This document shows, in pieces, positions 17,364 through 25,152 of a stretch of 64,000 nucleotides of DNA; position 1 is the first letter of the stretch; each line of letters opens with the position of its first letter. A model generated the notes under the pieces. It saw nothing but the letters and a program-made list of their open reading frames with translations, ran no database searches and had not been told where the DNA came from. This DNA is from Treponema saccharophilum DSM 2985 (GTDB lineage: Bacteria > Spirochaetota > Spirochaetia > Treponematales > Treponemataceae). The position numbers were made by a program, and so were the translations under genes. The stretch lies in assembly GCF_000255555.1 (NCBI RefSeq), contig NZ_AGRW01000043.1, positions 1 through 64,000 of the forward strand, read 5' to 3'.

Positions 17364-17680
17364 CAAAAAATCCTCCCGAAAAACAAAAAAGGCGGGCAGG
17401 CGCATCAGAGCACGGAGAAACGAATTCCCCGAAACGTGCCCGAATCCCGTGTGGATTCTACAACATTTCCTAGTGAATTGATAGTGATTCGTCCACGCAT
17501 CCGGGGGAAACCGCATTGCACCATTTTCCATAGGCGAAGTGATGAAAACCGTCGTTCTTTATCTAAAGAGGCACAGGCCACGCTCCACAACGAGCAAAAA
17601 TGCGGTTGCCCTGTTCCTCACCCGTGCGACGCGCCGACGATTCTCCGCTCATGCCGTTTTCAAAAAAAACGCTTCCATGC

Positions 17681-17686
17681 TACAAT
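17681..17686 (+). promoter_or_regulatory. -10 box directly before the phosphomutase gene
   Basis: TACAAT ends seven bases before the ATG at 17694, with TTTTCA 18 bp upstream as a possible -35. No Shine-Dalgarno is seen. The 17364-17680 gap between the divergent genes holds no credible gene. Confidence 0.5.
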
Positions 17687-17693
17687 GAAGCAT

Positions 17694-19547
17694 ATGAAAC
17701 ATGACATGATTCTATCACCCTCGGGATGGCGCAAAGTCTTCGCCTCCTCCGGCGACGAGAAAGATACATTCCCCGACATAGGGGAGAAAAACAGGATAAT
17801 CGCGGCGCTTGCCGCAGACACATTCGCCGACTACATACTCGCGAAAAGGCAGAACCCGGCAATAATCCTCGGAATCGACACGCGGCCGACAGGACCGCAG
17901 ATAGCAGACACGATGCTCCGCGTCTTCATGGCGAGGAGAATCGCGGTGAGCTACGCGGGGATTATCGCGGCGCCGGAGATTATGGCATACGCGCACACGG
18001 CCGACGCGTTCGTCTACATCTCCGCGAGCCACAACCCCATCGGCCACAACGGAATAAAATTCGGGCTGAACGACGGCGGCGTCCTCTCCGCGGAGGAGAA
18101 CGCGTCCCTCATCAGGGCGTTCGAGGCGAAATGCGACGAGAACAACGCGGGGGAACGGATAACGGAGGTCATGTCGAAATGCTCCGAAATCGACCTCGAG
18201 TGGGTTTTCGCGGAAAGCGTCGCCGTCATGCGCGAGGCAACCTCAATCTACCGCTCGTTCGCGAAGACGACGATTTCGGGGACGGACATCCTGCCGAAAC
18301 AGAACAAATTCTTCGCCCTCGTGCGCGCGTTCGTCTCGGAAAACCCGCTCGGGGTCGTCTGCGACATGAACGGCTCGGCGAGGACGCTTTCGATAGACTC
18401 CTCGTTCCTCCGCGAAATCGGCATGAATTTCATGGCGATAAACAACAGGCCGGGGCAGATTGCGCACGAGATTATCCCCGAGCCGGAAAACCTCGTCTAC
18501 GTCGCATCGGAAATGGAGCGGCTCCAGGCGGAAGGCAGGAAGGACATAAAGATTGGCTACATGCCCGACTGCGACGGGGACAGGGGAAATTTCGTGGTGT
18601 GGAACGGGCGCACGAACAAGGCGGAGGTTCTCAAGGCGCAGGACGTCTTCGCGCTGTCCGTGCTTTCCGAGATTGCGTACACGATATACATGAACGAATC
18701 GCTTCCGGACAGGCCGTCATCGGGGGGCGCCCTTCAGCCGAACACAAACGGCGGGACGGAAACAAAAATCGCGGTCGCGGCAAACTGCCCCACGTCGATG
18801 AGGATTGACGACATCGCCGCGGCATTCGGCGCGAGCGTGTTCCGCGCGGAGGTCGGCGAGGCGAACGTCGTCAACCTCGCCCGCGAGAAGCGGAACGAGG
18901 GGTACACCGTGCGCATTCTCGGGGAAGGCTCCAACGGCGGGAACATCACGCACCCGGCTGCCGTCCGCGATCCGCTCAACACGCTTTTCGCGCTCCTCAA
19001 GCTCATATTCATACAGGACAGCGAGCGCGGCGACGGGCTGTTCCACCTTTGGTGCAAGGCGAGCGGACAGATGGACAAATACGAGTCGTGCAAGAACGAC
19101 TTCACGCTCATCGACGTCCTCGACACTATTCCGAAATACGCCACGACAGGCGTCAGCGAGAAGCGCGCAATCCTCAAGATAAAGAGCGAGGACCAGGCAA
19201 CCCTCAAGAAACGGTTCCAGGAAGTGTTCGAGGCGCAGTGGGACGCCCAGAAGGACACCCTCAAAAAGAAATACGGCTTCGAGTCATACGAGGCGGTCGC
19301 GACGAACGGAACGGACGAAAAGCGCGGCATCGGCGACTTTTCGGAAAGCGGGCGCGGCGGACTCAAGATTCTGCTCAAGGGCGGCGACGGAAAACCGCTC
19401 GCGTTCATATGGATGCGCGGAAGCGGAACCGAGCCGGTGTTCCGCGTGATGGCAGACGTCAGCTCCGCGGTTCCGGACTACATACAGGCGGAGCGGAAGC
19501 TGCTTGAATGGGAGACGAAAATGCTCCTGAAAGCCGACGCAATCTGA
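17694..19547 (+). CDS. Phosphoglucomutase/phosphomannomutase-family protein
   Basis: A 617-residue alpha-D-phosphohexomutase that should move a phosphate between C1 and C6 of a hexose. Key parts are YISASHNPIGHNGIK with the phosphoserine, MPDCDGDRGNF as metal-binding loop (the usual third Asp is present), GEGSNGGN in the sugar loop region, and MRGSGTEPVFR as phosphate-binding loop. It is longer than the common 450-550 residues, with extra sequence between domains. ATGs at 17685, 17694 and 17706 are in frame; I chose 17694 from its spacing to TACAAT. It precedes a second mutase by 50 bp and the two probably differ in substrate. Confidence 0.82.
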   Translation: MKHDMILSPSGWRKVFASSGDEKDTFPDIGEKNRIIAALAADTFADYILAKRQNPAIILGIDTRPTGPQIADTMLRVFMARRIAVSYAGIIAAPEIMAYAHTADAFVYISASHNPIGHNGIKFGLNDGGVLSAEENASLIRAFEAKCDENNAGERITEVMSKCSEIDLEWVFAESVAVMREATSIYRSFAKTTISGTDILPKQNKFFALVRAFVSENPLGVVCDMNGSARTLSIDSSFLREIGMNFMAINNRPGQIAHEIIPEPENLVYVASEMERLQAEGRKDIKIGYMPDCDGDRGNFVVWNGRTNKAEVLKAQDVFALSVLSEIAYTIYMNESLPDRPSSGGALQPNTNGGTETKIAVAANCPTSMRIDDIAAAFGASVFRAEVGEANVVNLAREKRNEGYTVRILGEGSNGGNITHPAAVRDPLNTLFALLKLIFIQDSERGDGLFHLWCKASGQMDKYESCKNDFTLIDVLDTIPKYATTGVSEKRAILKIKSEDQATLKKRFQEVFEAQWDAQKDTLKKKYGFESYEAVATNGTDEKRGIGDFSESGRGGLKILLKGGDGKPLAFIWMRGSGTEPVFRVMADVSSAVPDYIQAERKLLEWETKMLLKADAI

Positions 19548-19597
19548 AAAAAAACGCACAATTCGAAAACTATTTTTTACAAGGAGAAGATAGAACT

Positions 19598-21379
19598 ATG
19601 GAAAAGGAAGAGATTCTTTCGCGCGCGAAAAAATACATCGCCGACGAAAAGGATGAAAGGTTCCGCAAGGAAGTTGAGGAACTCGTCGCTAAGGGCGACA
19701 TGAAAGAGCTTGAGGACAGATTCTACCAGACGCTTGAATTCGGAACGGGCGGGCTCCGCGGCGTCATGGGCGGCGGAACGAACCGCATGAACACGCTCGA
19801 AATCAACCTCGCGACGCAGGGACTCGCGAACTACGTCCTCAAGGCATTCCCCGAGAAGGCGAAGGACGGAACGCTCTCGGCAGTCATCGCGTACGACAGC
19901 CGCAAAAACAGCGACGTCTTCGCGGAGGCGACGGCGCTCATACTCGCCGCGAACGGAATCAAGGCGTACCTCTTCACGGGTCTCCGCCCCACCCCGGAGC
20001 TCTCATTCACAATCCGCGAGCTCAAGGCGCAGACAGGTGTCGTCGTCACGGCGAGCCACAACCCGCCGCAGTACAACGGCTACAAGGCGTACTGGGACAA
20101 CGGCGCGCAGGTCATCGAGCCGCATGATGCCGGCATCATCGACGAAGTGAACGCCGTGAAGGAAATCAAGACGATATCGAAGGAAGAGGCAATCAAATCC
20201 GGAAAGCTCGTCCTCATCGACAAGGAAATCGACGAGAAATTCTGGGCGATGTGCAAGGCGCAGCTCTTCCGCCCCGAGCTGATAAAGGAGAAGGCAGGCT
20301 CGGTGAAAATCGTCTACACGCCGCTCCACGGAACGGGCGCGATGCACGTCGAGAAAGTCCTCGGCGACCTCGGCCTGAACGTCATCACTGTTCCCGAGCA
20401 GAGGAAGCCCGACGGGGCGTTCCCGACAGTCGAGAAGCCGAACCCGGAGGAAGCGCCCGCACTCAAGCTCGCCGTCGAGCTCGGGGAGAAGGAGAAGGCG
20501 GACTGCGTCATGGCAACGGACCCCGACGCGGACAGGTTCGGAACGGCATTCCCCGGAAAGGACGGAAAATTCGTCCTCGTCTCGGGAAACCAGATGGGCG
20601 CGCTCCTCTGCGAGTACGTCCTCCTCTCTCGCAAGGAGCTCGGAAAGCTTCCCGCGAACGGAGCGGCCATCCGCTCAATCGTCACGTCTCCGTTCACGGA
20701 TTACATCTGCGCGAAGTACGGCGTGAAGATGCACGAATGTCTCACCGGCTTCAAGTGGATTGCAGCCGTCGAGGATGAGTTCGAGAAGAACGGAAGCGAG
20801 ACCTACGTCTACGGAATGGAAGAGAGCTACGGCTACAAAATCGAGAAGGAAGTCATGGACAAGGACGGCGTCTCAGCCGCGGCGATGTGCGCCGAGATGA
20901 CGCTCTACTGGGCGAGCAAGGGCAAGTCAATCCTTGAGCACCTCGACGACATGTACAAGGAATACGGATTCTTCGAGGACAGGGCAATCTCCCAGTACTT
21001 CCCCGGCTCGGCAGGAAAGGAAGTCATGGCGGGAATCATGGCTCGCCTCCGCAACGACGGGCTCAAGACGCTCGGCGGAAAGAAGGTCGTCGAAATCCGC
21101 GACATCCAGGAAAGCGTCTCGTTCAACCCGGAGAACCCGGGCGACAAGAAGAAGATTGCCCTTCCGAAGTCGAACGTCCTCCAGTTCATTCTCGAGGGCG
21201 GAACGGTCGTCTCAGCGCGCCCGAGCGGAACGGAGCCGAAGATAAAGTTCTACATCAACGCGAGGACGGAAGTCGGCGGAGCAAAATGCGACGGCTGCCT
21301 CGCCGCGACGAAGAAGGATTCGGCAGCAGTCTGCGACGCCATCGAGGCGGACATCAAGAAGGTGCTTGAGCAGGCATAA
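19598..21379 (+). CDS. Phosphoglucomutase (PGM2-like phosphohexomutase)
   Basis: A 593-residue phosphoglucomutase linking glucose 1-phosphate and glucose 6-phosphate, hence glycogen or nucleotide-sugar metabolism and glycolysis. All four domain signatures are visible: FGTGGLRGVMG at the N terminus, VTASHNPPQYNGYK with the catalytic Ser, DPDADRFG metal loop, GMEESYGY sugar-binding loop, and RPSGTEPKIK phosphate loop. Length fits the PGM2/PgcA type, whose members can also act on phosphopentoses. The ATG at 19598 has AAGGAG upstream; the open frame extends back into the previous gene without support. A strong terminator follows, so the two mutases may share a transcript. Confidence 0.92.
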   Translation: MEKEEILSRAKKYIADEKDERFRKEVEELVAKGDMKELEDRFYQTLEFGTGGLRGVMGGGTNRMNTLEINLATQGLANYVLKAFPEKAKDGTLSAVIAYDSRKNSDVFAEATALILAANGIKAYLFTGLRPTPELSFTIRELKAQTGVVVTASHNPPQYNGYKAYWDNGAQVIEPHDAGIIDEVNAVKEIKTISKEEAIKSGKLVLIDKEIDEKFWAMCKAQLFRPELIKEKAGSVKIVYTPLHGTGAMHVEKVLGDLGLNVITVPEQRKPDGAFPTVEKPNPEEAPALKLAVELGEKEKADCVMATDPDADRFGTAFPGKDGKFVLVSGNQMGALLCEYVLLSRKELGKLPANGAAIRSIVTSPFTDYICAKYGVKMHECLTGFKWIAAVEDEFEKNGSETYVYGMEESYGYKIEKEVMDKDGVSAAAMCAEMTLYWASKGKSILEHLDDMYKEYGFFEDRAISQYFPGSAGKEVMAGIMARLRNDGLKTLGGKKVVEIRDIQESVSFNPENPGDKKKIALPKSNVLQFILEGGTVVSARPSGTEPKIKFYINARTEVGGAKCDGCLAATKKDSAAVCDAIEADIKKVLEQA

Positions 21380-21472
21380 CGATTAATTCTTCTGCACTGA
21401 CCGCAAAAAAGCTGATGCGCCTTGTCGGAGGCGATTCAGAAATCGCGGCCAGGGCAATTTCTTTCAGAAGGG

Positions 21473-21502
21473 AAATCCCCCGCGGAATGCGGGGGATTTT
21501 TC
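21473..21502 (+). terminator. Rho-independent terminator after phosphoglucomutase
   Basis: AAATCCCCCGC and GCGGGGGATTT form a near-perfect stem with a 5-nt loop, followed by a T tract. Confidence 0.92.
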
Positions 21503-21549
21503 TATGCCCGGCGACGAAAAACGTTTATGACGGAAAAAGCCATTTCGGA

Positions 21550-21555
21550 TATACT
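21550..21555 (+). promoter_or_regulatory. -10 box directly before the exonuclease ATG
   Basis: TATACT ends six bases before the ATG at 21562; no Shine-Dalgarno lies between them. TATGAC 18 bp upstream is a possible -35. Confidence 0.5.
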
Positions 21556-21561
21556 CTCGGC

Positions 21562-22152
21562 ATGATTCAGGAACCAAAAAATTACCATTTGCTCTGCGAT
21601 TTTGCCGATTATCCGAGGCTTTTTGAGAGCGGGGCACAGTTCTGCGTGCTCGACACGGAAACGACAGGAAAATGCGCCGAGCGCGAGCGCATAACGGAAA
21701 TCGGCGCGATACGGTTCGACAAAAACGGCGAGAACGGAAAATTCGGGACGCTCGTAAACCCGGAAAAGCCGATTCCGCCATTCATCACGCAGATTACGAA
21801 CATAACGGACGAGATGGTTTCAGGCGCGCCAACAGCGGAGACCGTCATACCGCAATTCATGGAATTCTCGAAGGGATGCATCCTCATCGCGCACAACGCG
21901 CCGTTCGACCTTCAGTTCATAAACCACGAGCTCATGCGGCTCGGCATGGGCACGCTCCAGAACGATTCGATTGACACGCTGCGGCTGACGAGAAGGACGT
22001 TCCCAACGTTCGGGCATTGGAACCAGCCGTTCCTCGCGGAGACGCTCGGCATAAACATCGTCAGCGCGCACCGGGCGGAAGACGACGCGCGCGTCTGCAA
22101 GGAAATTTTCCTGAGGGCGCTTTCTGCGATTGCAAACCAGTCCGCATTCTAA
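21562..22152 (+). CDS. DnaQ-like DEDDh 3'-5' exonuclease
   Basis: A 196-residue exonuclease of the DnaQ/PolC epsilon type. ExoI is VLDTETTG near residue 27, ExoII is AHNAPFDLQF, and ExoIII is the HRAEDDAR motif with the catalytic His and Asp, so all metal ligands are present. Possible roles are proofreading or DNA/RNA trimming; a link to a polymerase cannot be read here. The start is set by TATACT six bases upstream and by the normal N-terminal length. The 3' end is odd: the last ten codons and the TAA lie in the first unit of a 93-bp tandem repeat, so the terminal residues IANQSAF may have changed by repeat expansion. Confidence 0.85.
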   Translation: MIQEPKNYHLLCDFADYPRLFESGAQFCVLDTETTGKCAERERITEIGAIRFDKNGENGKFGTLVNPEKPIPPFITQITNITDEMVSGAPTAETVIPQFMEFSKGCILIAHNAPFDLQFINHELMRLGMGTLQNDSIDTLRLTRRTFPTFGHWNQPFLAETLGINIVSAHRAEDDARVCKEIFLRALSAIANQSAF

Positions 22153-22450
22153 GCTCGGCTTTGTCGGAGCAATCGTTCGCCGGAACGCGGGCGCGTTCCT
22201 ACCGCTTCGGGAGTATCTGCGATTGCAAACCCGCACGCGTTCTAAGTTCGGCTTTGTCGGAGCAATCGTTCGCCGGAACGCGGGCGCGTTCCTACCGCTT
22301 CGGGAGTGTCTGCGATTGCAAACCCGCACGCGTTCTAAGCTCGGCTTTGTCGGAGCAATCGTTCGCCGGAACGCGGGCGCGTTCCTACCGCTTCGGGAGT
22401 GTCTGCGATTGCAAACCAGTCCGCGTTCTAAGTTCGGCTTTGTCGGAGAG
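22123..22450 (-). repeat. 93-bp tandem repeat, array B of the dispersed family
   Basis: TCTGCGATTGCAAACC recurs at 22123, 22216, 22309 and 22402, exactly 93 bp apart; the fourth unit is partial. Read on the minus strand each unit contains GCTCCGACAAAGCCGA and TTAGAACGCG, matching arrays A, C and D. The array fills the space between the convergent exonuclease and FHA genes and reaches into the former. Confidence 0.92.
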
Positions 22451-22462
22451 AAAGGGGATTTT

Positions 22463-23353
22463 TCAGCGGACGGTTGCGGGGACGGAGCCGAGCATGAGTT
22501 CGTCGCCGGAGAAAATTTCGGCGGCTTTTCCGGAGGGGACGCGGTGGCCGTTGACGAACGTGCCGTTCGAGCTTCCGTCGTCGCGCAGGAAATAATGGCC
22601 GTTGACGCGGATAATCGTGGCGTGCTTCCGGGATACGGATTTGTCCATGATGACGATACCGCACGATGAGGAGCGCCCGATTGACGTCTGGGCGCTTGAA
22701 ATCGGGGACGAGATGCCGCCGGAAACGAAAAACGCCGGATTTTCGCGGGACGGCTTCGGCTCCGCGATATTCCCGCCATCCTTTCCGCCGACGGAGAATT
22801 CGCTTTTCCCAATCTGGATGACGCTTCCGTCGCAAACGATTGCCCTGCCGCCGGGAGGAACTCTTTTTCCGTTCACCAAAAGGCCGTTCTTGCTTCCGAC
22901 ATCCTCGACGAAAAGATACCCGCCCTCGAAGAACAGGCGCGCGTGGCGCCGGCTCACCATCGGGTCGGGGATGACGAGCGCATTGTCGATGTCGCGGCCG
23001 ATCGTCAGCGGAATCGTGTACGAGCGGCCGATTCCGTTGTACAAGACGAAGCACGACTCGCCGTCGCCGCCTGACGGCGGCTTCCGCTCCGAGATGACGG
23101 CGACCTCCTCATCGGAAAGGGAAACCTCGCGCCCGTCCGCCATCGCCGAAAGGAGCACCTTCCGCCTTTTCTGGGCGTCCTTTATTCCGCGCTGCTTCTC
23201 GGAAAGGTCCTCCTTCAGAATTGAAATCGTTTTCCTGCACTCCTCGATTCTGGATGTTATGGCAACGACGTCAAGCTCCGACTGGGCAACAAATTCATCG
23301 AGGGAATCGCAGACGAGGGCGTAATCGCCGACGGAAAAACCTTCAAAGCCCAT
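22463..23353 (-). CDS. Protein with two FHA domains
   Basis: A 296-residue cytoplasmic protein. Residues about 20-75 are a charged, probably coiled-coil region (ITSRIEECRKTISILKEDL). Two forkhead-associated domains follow at about 100-185 and 215-295. Both keep the phosphothreonine-binding marks: IGRDIDNALVI, VSRRHARL and GSKNGLLVNG in the first, IGRSSSCGIVI, VSRKHATI and GSSNGTFVNG in the second. It should bind Thr-phosphorylated partners. No Ser/Thr kinase is in the window. It lies four bases after the LysM gene at the end of the clpS-clpA-aat operon, so it is probably co-expressed with them. Confidence 0.9.
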   Translation of the reverse strand: MGFEGFSVGDYALVCDSLDEFVAQSELDVVAITSRIEECRKTISILKEDLSEKQRGIKDAQKRRKVLLSAMADGREVSLSDEEVAVISERKPPSGGDGESCFVLYNGIGRSYTIPLTIGRDIDNALVIPDPMVSRRHARLFFEGGYLFVEDVGSKNGLLVNGKRVPPGGRAIVCDGSVIQIGKSEFSVGGKDGGNIAEPKPSRENPAFFVSGGISSPISSAQTSIGRSSSCGIVIMDKSVSRKHATIIRVNGHYFLRDDGSSNGTFVNGHRVPSGKAAEIFSGDELMLGSVPATVR

Positions 23354-23356
23354 ATG

Positions 23357-24436
23357 CTATCCGCGGGGAGCCTTTGCGGGGTCTATGTTCCGCTCGTCCT
23401 GAAAGACCATAAGGTATACGCACGGCTGCTGCCTGAAACGGTCTATGCCGGCAGTCCCTATCTCCGCGCCGGAATTCACGACATCGCCTTTCGAGACGGT
23501 CGTGCGGCCGAGTCCAGAATACGAATAGATGAGACCGCTCTTGCTCCTCACGAAAACGACGTTGCCGAACCCGCGGTACACGCCGCTGACGAGGACGGTT
23601 CCGGAACAGAGAGACTTCACCGGCTCGTTTTTCTTTGCGGAAAGCATCACACCGTTGACCTTCCCGCTGACATACGTCACCTCGGAGGCTTTGACGGGCC
23701 AGACGAGCGACGAATCGCCTTTTTTCGTGTCATACATATGGGGGTCGTCCAAATCGGGGACGTTGACGACCTTGACGCGCTGCCCTATCCGCAACATCGT
23801 GTTCTCGTCCGCATTGTTCAGCGCGAGAATTTCCGAGAACGAAAGCCCGTGGTCGCGCGCGATTCCAAGCCACGAGTCGCCGCTTTCCACCACGTAATAA
23901 ATGTCCTTCTGCGGGGCGCGCGCCTCCTGTGCGTCTTTTTTTTCGGCAGGGGCGGAATTCTTCCCGCCGGATGAGAGAGGCGGAATCGAAAGCTTCTGCC
24001 CGACCATGACGTTGTTTCCGGAAAGCCCGTTCACGGCTTTTATGTCGTCTATCGGCCTGTCGTAGAGCCGGCTTATCGAATACAACGTCTCGCCTTTCTG
24101 GACGATATGCACGGCGCTCTCTTCGGCGCTCTCCGCCGCCTGCGCGGGAGCCGGGTCGGGAACGGAAAGCTTCTGGTCGACCCGCACGTTGTTTCCGGAA
24201 AGCCCGTTGGCATCACGAATCGCATCGACAGAAACCCCGTAGAGCCGGCTTATTGAATAGAGCGTCTCGCCTTTCTTGACAATATGGACGGTATCCGCCG
24301 GCGCAATCGCGAGCGAGATTCCTCCAAAGATGAGTGAAAAAGCAACATTTTTAAAAAGACGTTTCATATCATCGTATTTATCGGCCTGAAACCTTAGAAA
24401 AAACAGCCGCCGAAAAGCAAAATTCTTTCCGCTCAT
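23357..24436 (-). CDS. LysM-repeat protein with degenerate LytM/M23 domain
   Basis: A 359-residue envelope protein. A signal peptide-like hydrophobic stretch (KNVAFSLIFGGISLAIAPA) is followed by three LysM peptidoglycan-binding repeats: HIVKKGETLYSISRLYG, HIVQKGETLYSISRLYD and YVVESGDSWLGIARDHG. The C-terminal domain has the LytM fold pattern (SGTVLVSGVYRGFGNVVFV), but the zinc ligands are absent: the H-x-H site reads VYLMVF and the central His is replaced in YSYSGLG. It is probably a non-catalytic amidase activator like EnvC or NlpD. The ATG at 24436 overlaps the aat stop and has GGAGG upstream; an internal ATG at 24367 would give a more typical signal peptide but lacks a ribosome-binding site. 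Confidence 0.85.
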   Translation of the reverse strand: MSGKNFAFRRLFFLRFQADKYDDMKRLFKNVAFSLIFGGISLAIAPADTVHIVKKGETLYSISRLYGVSVDAIRDANGLSGNNVRVDQKLSVPDPAPAQAAESAEESAVHIVQKGETLYSISRLYDRPIDDIKAVNGLSGNNVMVGQKLSIPPLSSGGKNSAPAEKKDAQEARAPQKDIYYVVESGDSWLGIARDHGLSFSEILALNNADENTMLRIGQRVKVVNVPDLDDPHMYDTKKGDSSLVWPVKASEVTYVSGKVNGVMLSAKKNEPVKSLCSGTVLVSGVYRGFGNVVFVRSKSGLIYSYSGLGRTTVSKGDVVNSGAEIGTAGIDRFRQQPCVYLMVFQDERNIDPAKAPRG

Positions 24437-25152
24437 GGGCGCACACCTCCGCAGACCCGCGAAAATTCCTGCCTTATATCGGCGAACAGTGGAACGGCGA
24501 GGCAGGCTCGCTCCATAAAAAGGAATTCGTCGCGGATGATTTCCTTCGCCCCGTAGCGCGCGATGTTGTCGGTGTAGACCTGGCTGTCTATCAGCTTGCC
24601 GCCCGACGCGAAAAACGCATCCGCGAACAAGGCGAACGCCGATTTCGAGCTGCCGCTCTCCACGGTGAACATGCTCTCGCCGCAGAACACGCTCCCGATG
24701 AGCACCCCGTAGAAACCGCCGGCGAGCTTTCCGTCATGCCACGCCTCCACGCTGTGCGCGAACCCCAGCTCGTGGAAGCGGCAGTACGCGCGGACCATCT
24801 TGTCCCCTATCCACGTCCCGTCCTGCCCTTTCCGGCCCATTCTCCGGCATCCGTCAATCACCGCGGCGAAATCGTTGTCCATCGTGTAGGTGAACGGCGT
24901 CTTCTTGAGAAACCGCCTGAGGCTCTTCGGGACATGGAAATCGCGGCTGTCCATGCAGAACCTGACGGGCGGGCAATACCACACGACAGGCTCCCCGTCA
25001 TCCTCATCGAACCAGGGAAAAACGCCCTGCATGTACGCCGAATAGAGCCGCTGCATGGATATGTCATCCGAAATTCCGACGATTCCCCCATGCTCATCGA
25101 CGGGACTCCTGAACGGAAGAATTCTTCCGGGGTCAATCACGTCATTTTCCAT
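24433..25152 (-). CDS. aat: Leucyl/phenylalanyl-tRNA--protein transferase
   Basis: A 239-residue GNAT-fold enzyme that adds Leu or Phe to N-terminal Lys or Arg, making N-degrons for ClpAP. Family blocks are AYMQGVFPWFDED, VVWYCPPVRFCM, GTWIGDKMVRAYCRFHELGFAHSVE split across the core, GSVFCGESMF and LIDSQVYTDN. The ATG at 25152 overlaps the end of clpA by 11 bp and the gene end overlaps the next start by ATGA, so translation is coupled along the operon. Together with clpS and clpA this gives a complete N-end-rule module in one transcript; the protease subunit clpP is not in the window. Confidence 0.95.
   Translation of the reverse strand: MENDVIDPGRILPFRSPVDEHGGIVGISDDISMQRLYSAYMQGVFPWFDEDDGEPVVWYCPPVRFCMDSRDFHVPKSLRRFLKKTPFTYTMDNDFAAVIDGCRRMGRKGQDGTWIGDKMVRAYCRFHELGFAHSVEAWHDGKLAGGFYGVLIGSVFCGESMFTVESGSSKSAFALFADAFFASGGKLIDSQVYTDNIARYGAKEIIRDEFLFMERACLAVPLFADIRQEFSRVCGGVRP

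Noticed and set aside
17436-17693. N-terminal extension of the first phosphomutase
   Set aside because: The extra residues are not mutase-like and cover the intergenic region shared with mnmA.
21415-21561. N-terminal extension of the exonuclease
   Set aside because: It runs through the phosphoglucomutase terminator, and the ATG at 21562 has a correctly spaced -10 box and gives a normal exonuclease N terminus.
22017-22669. Plus-strand frames through the 93-bp repeat
   Set aside because: Their apparent internal protein repeats come from the DNA repeat, and they overlap the exonuclease and FHA genes in other frames.
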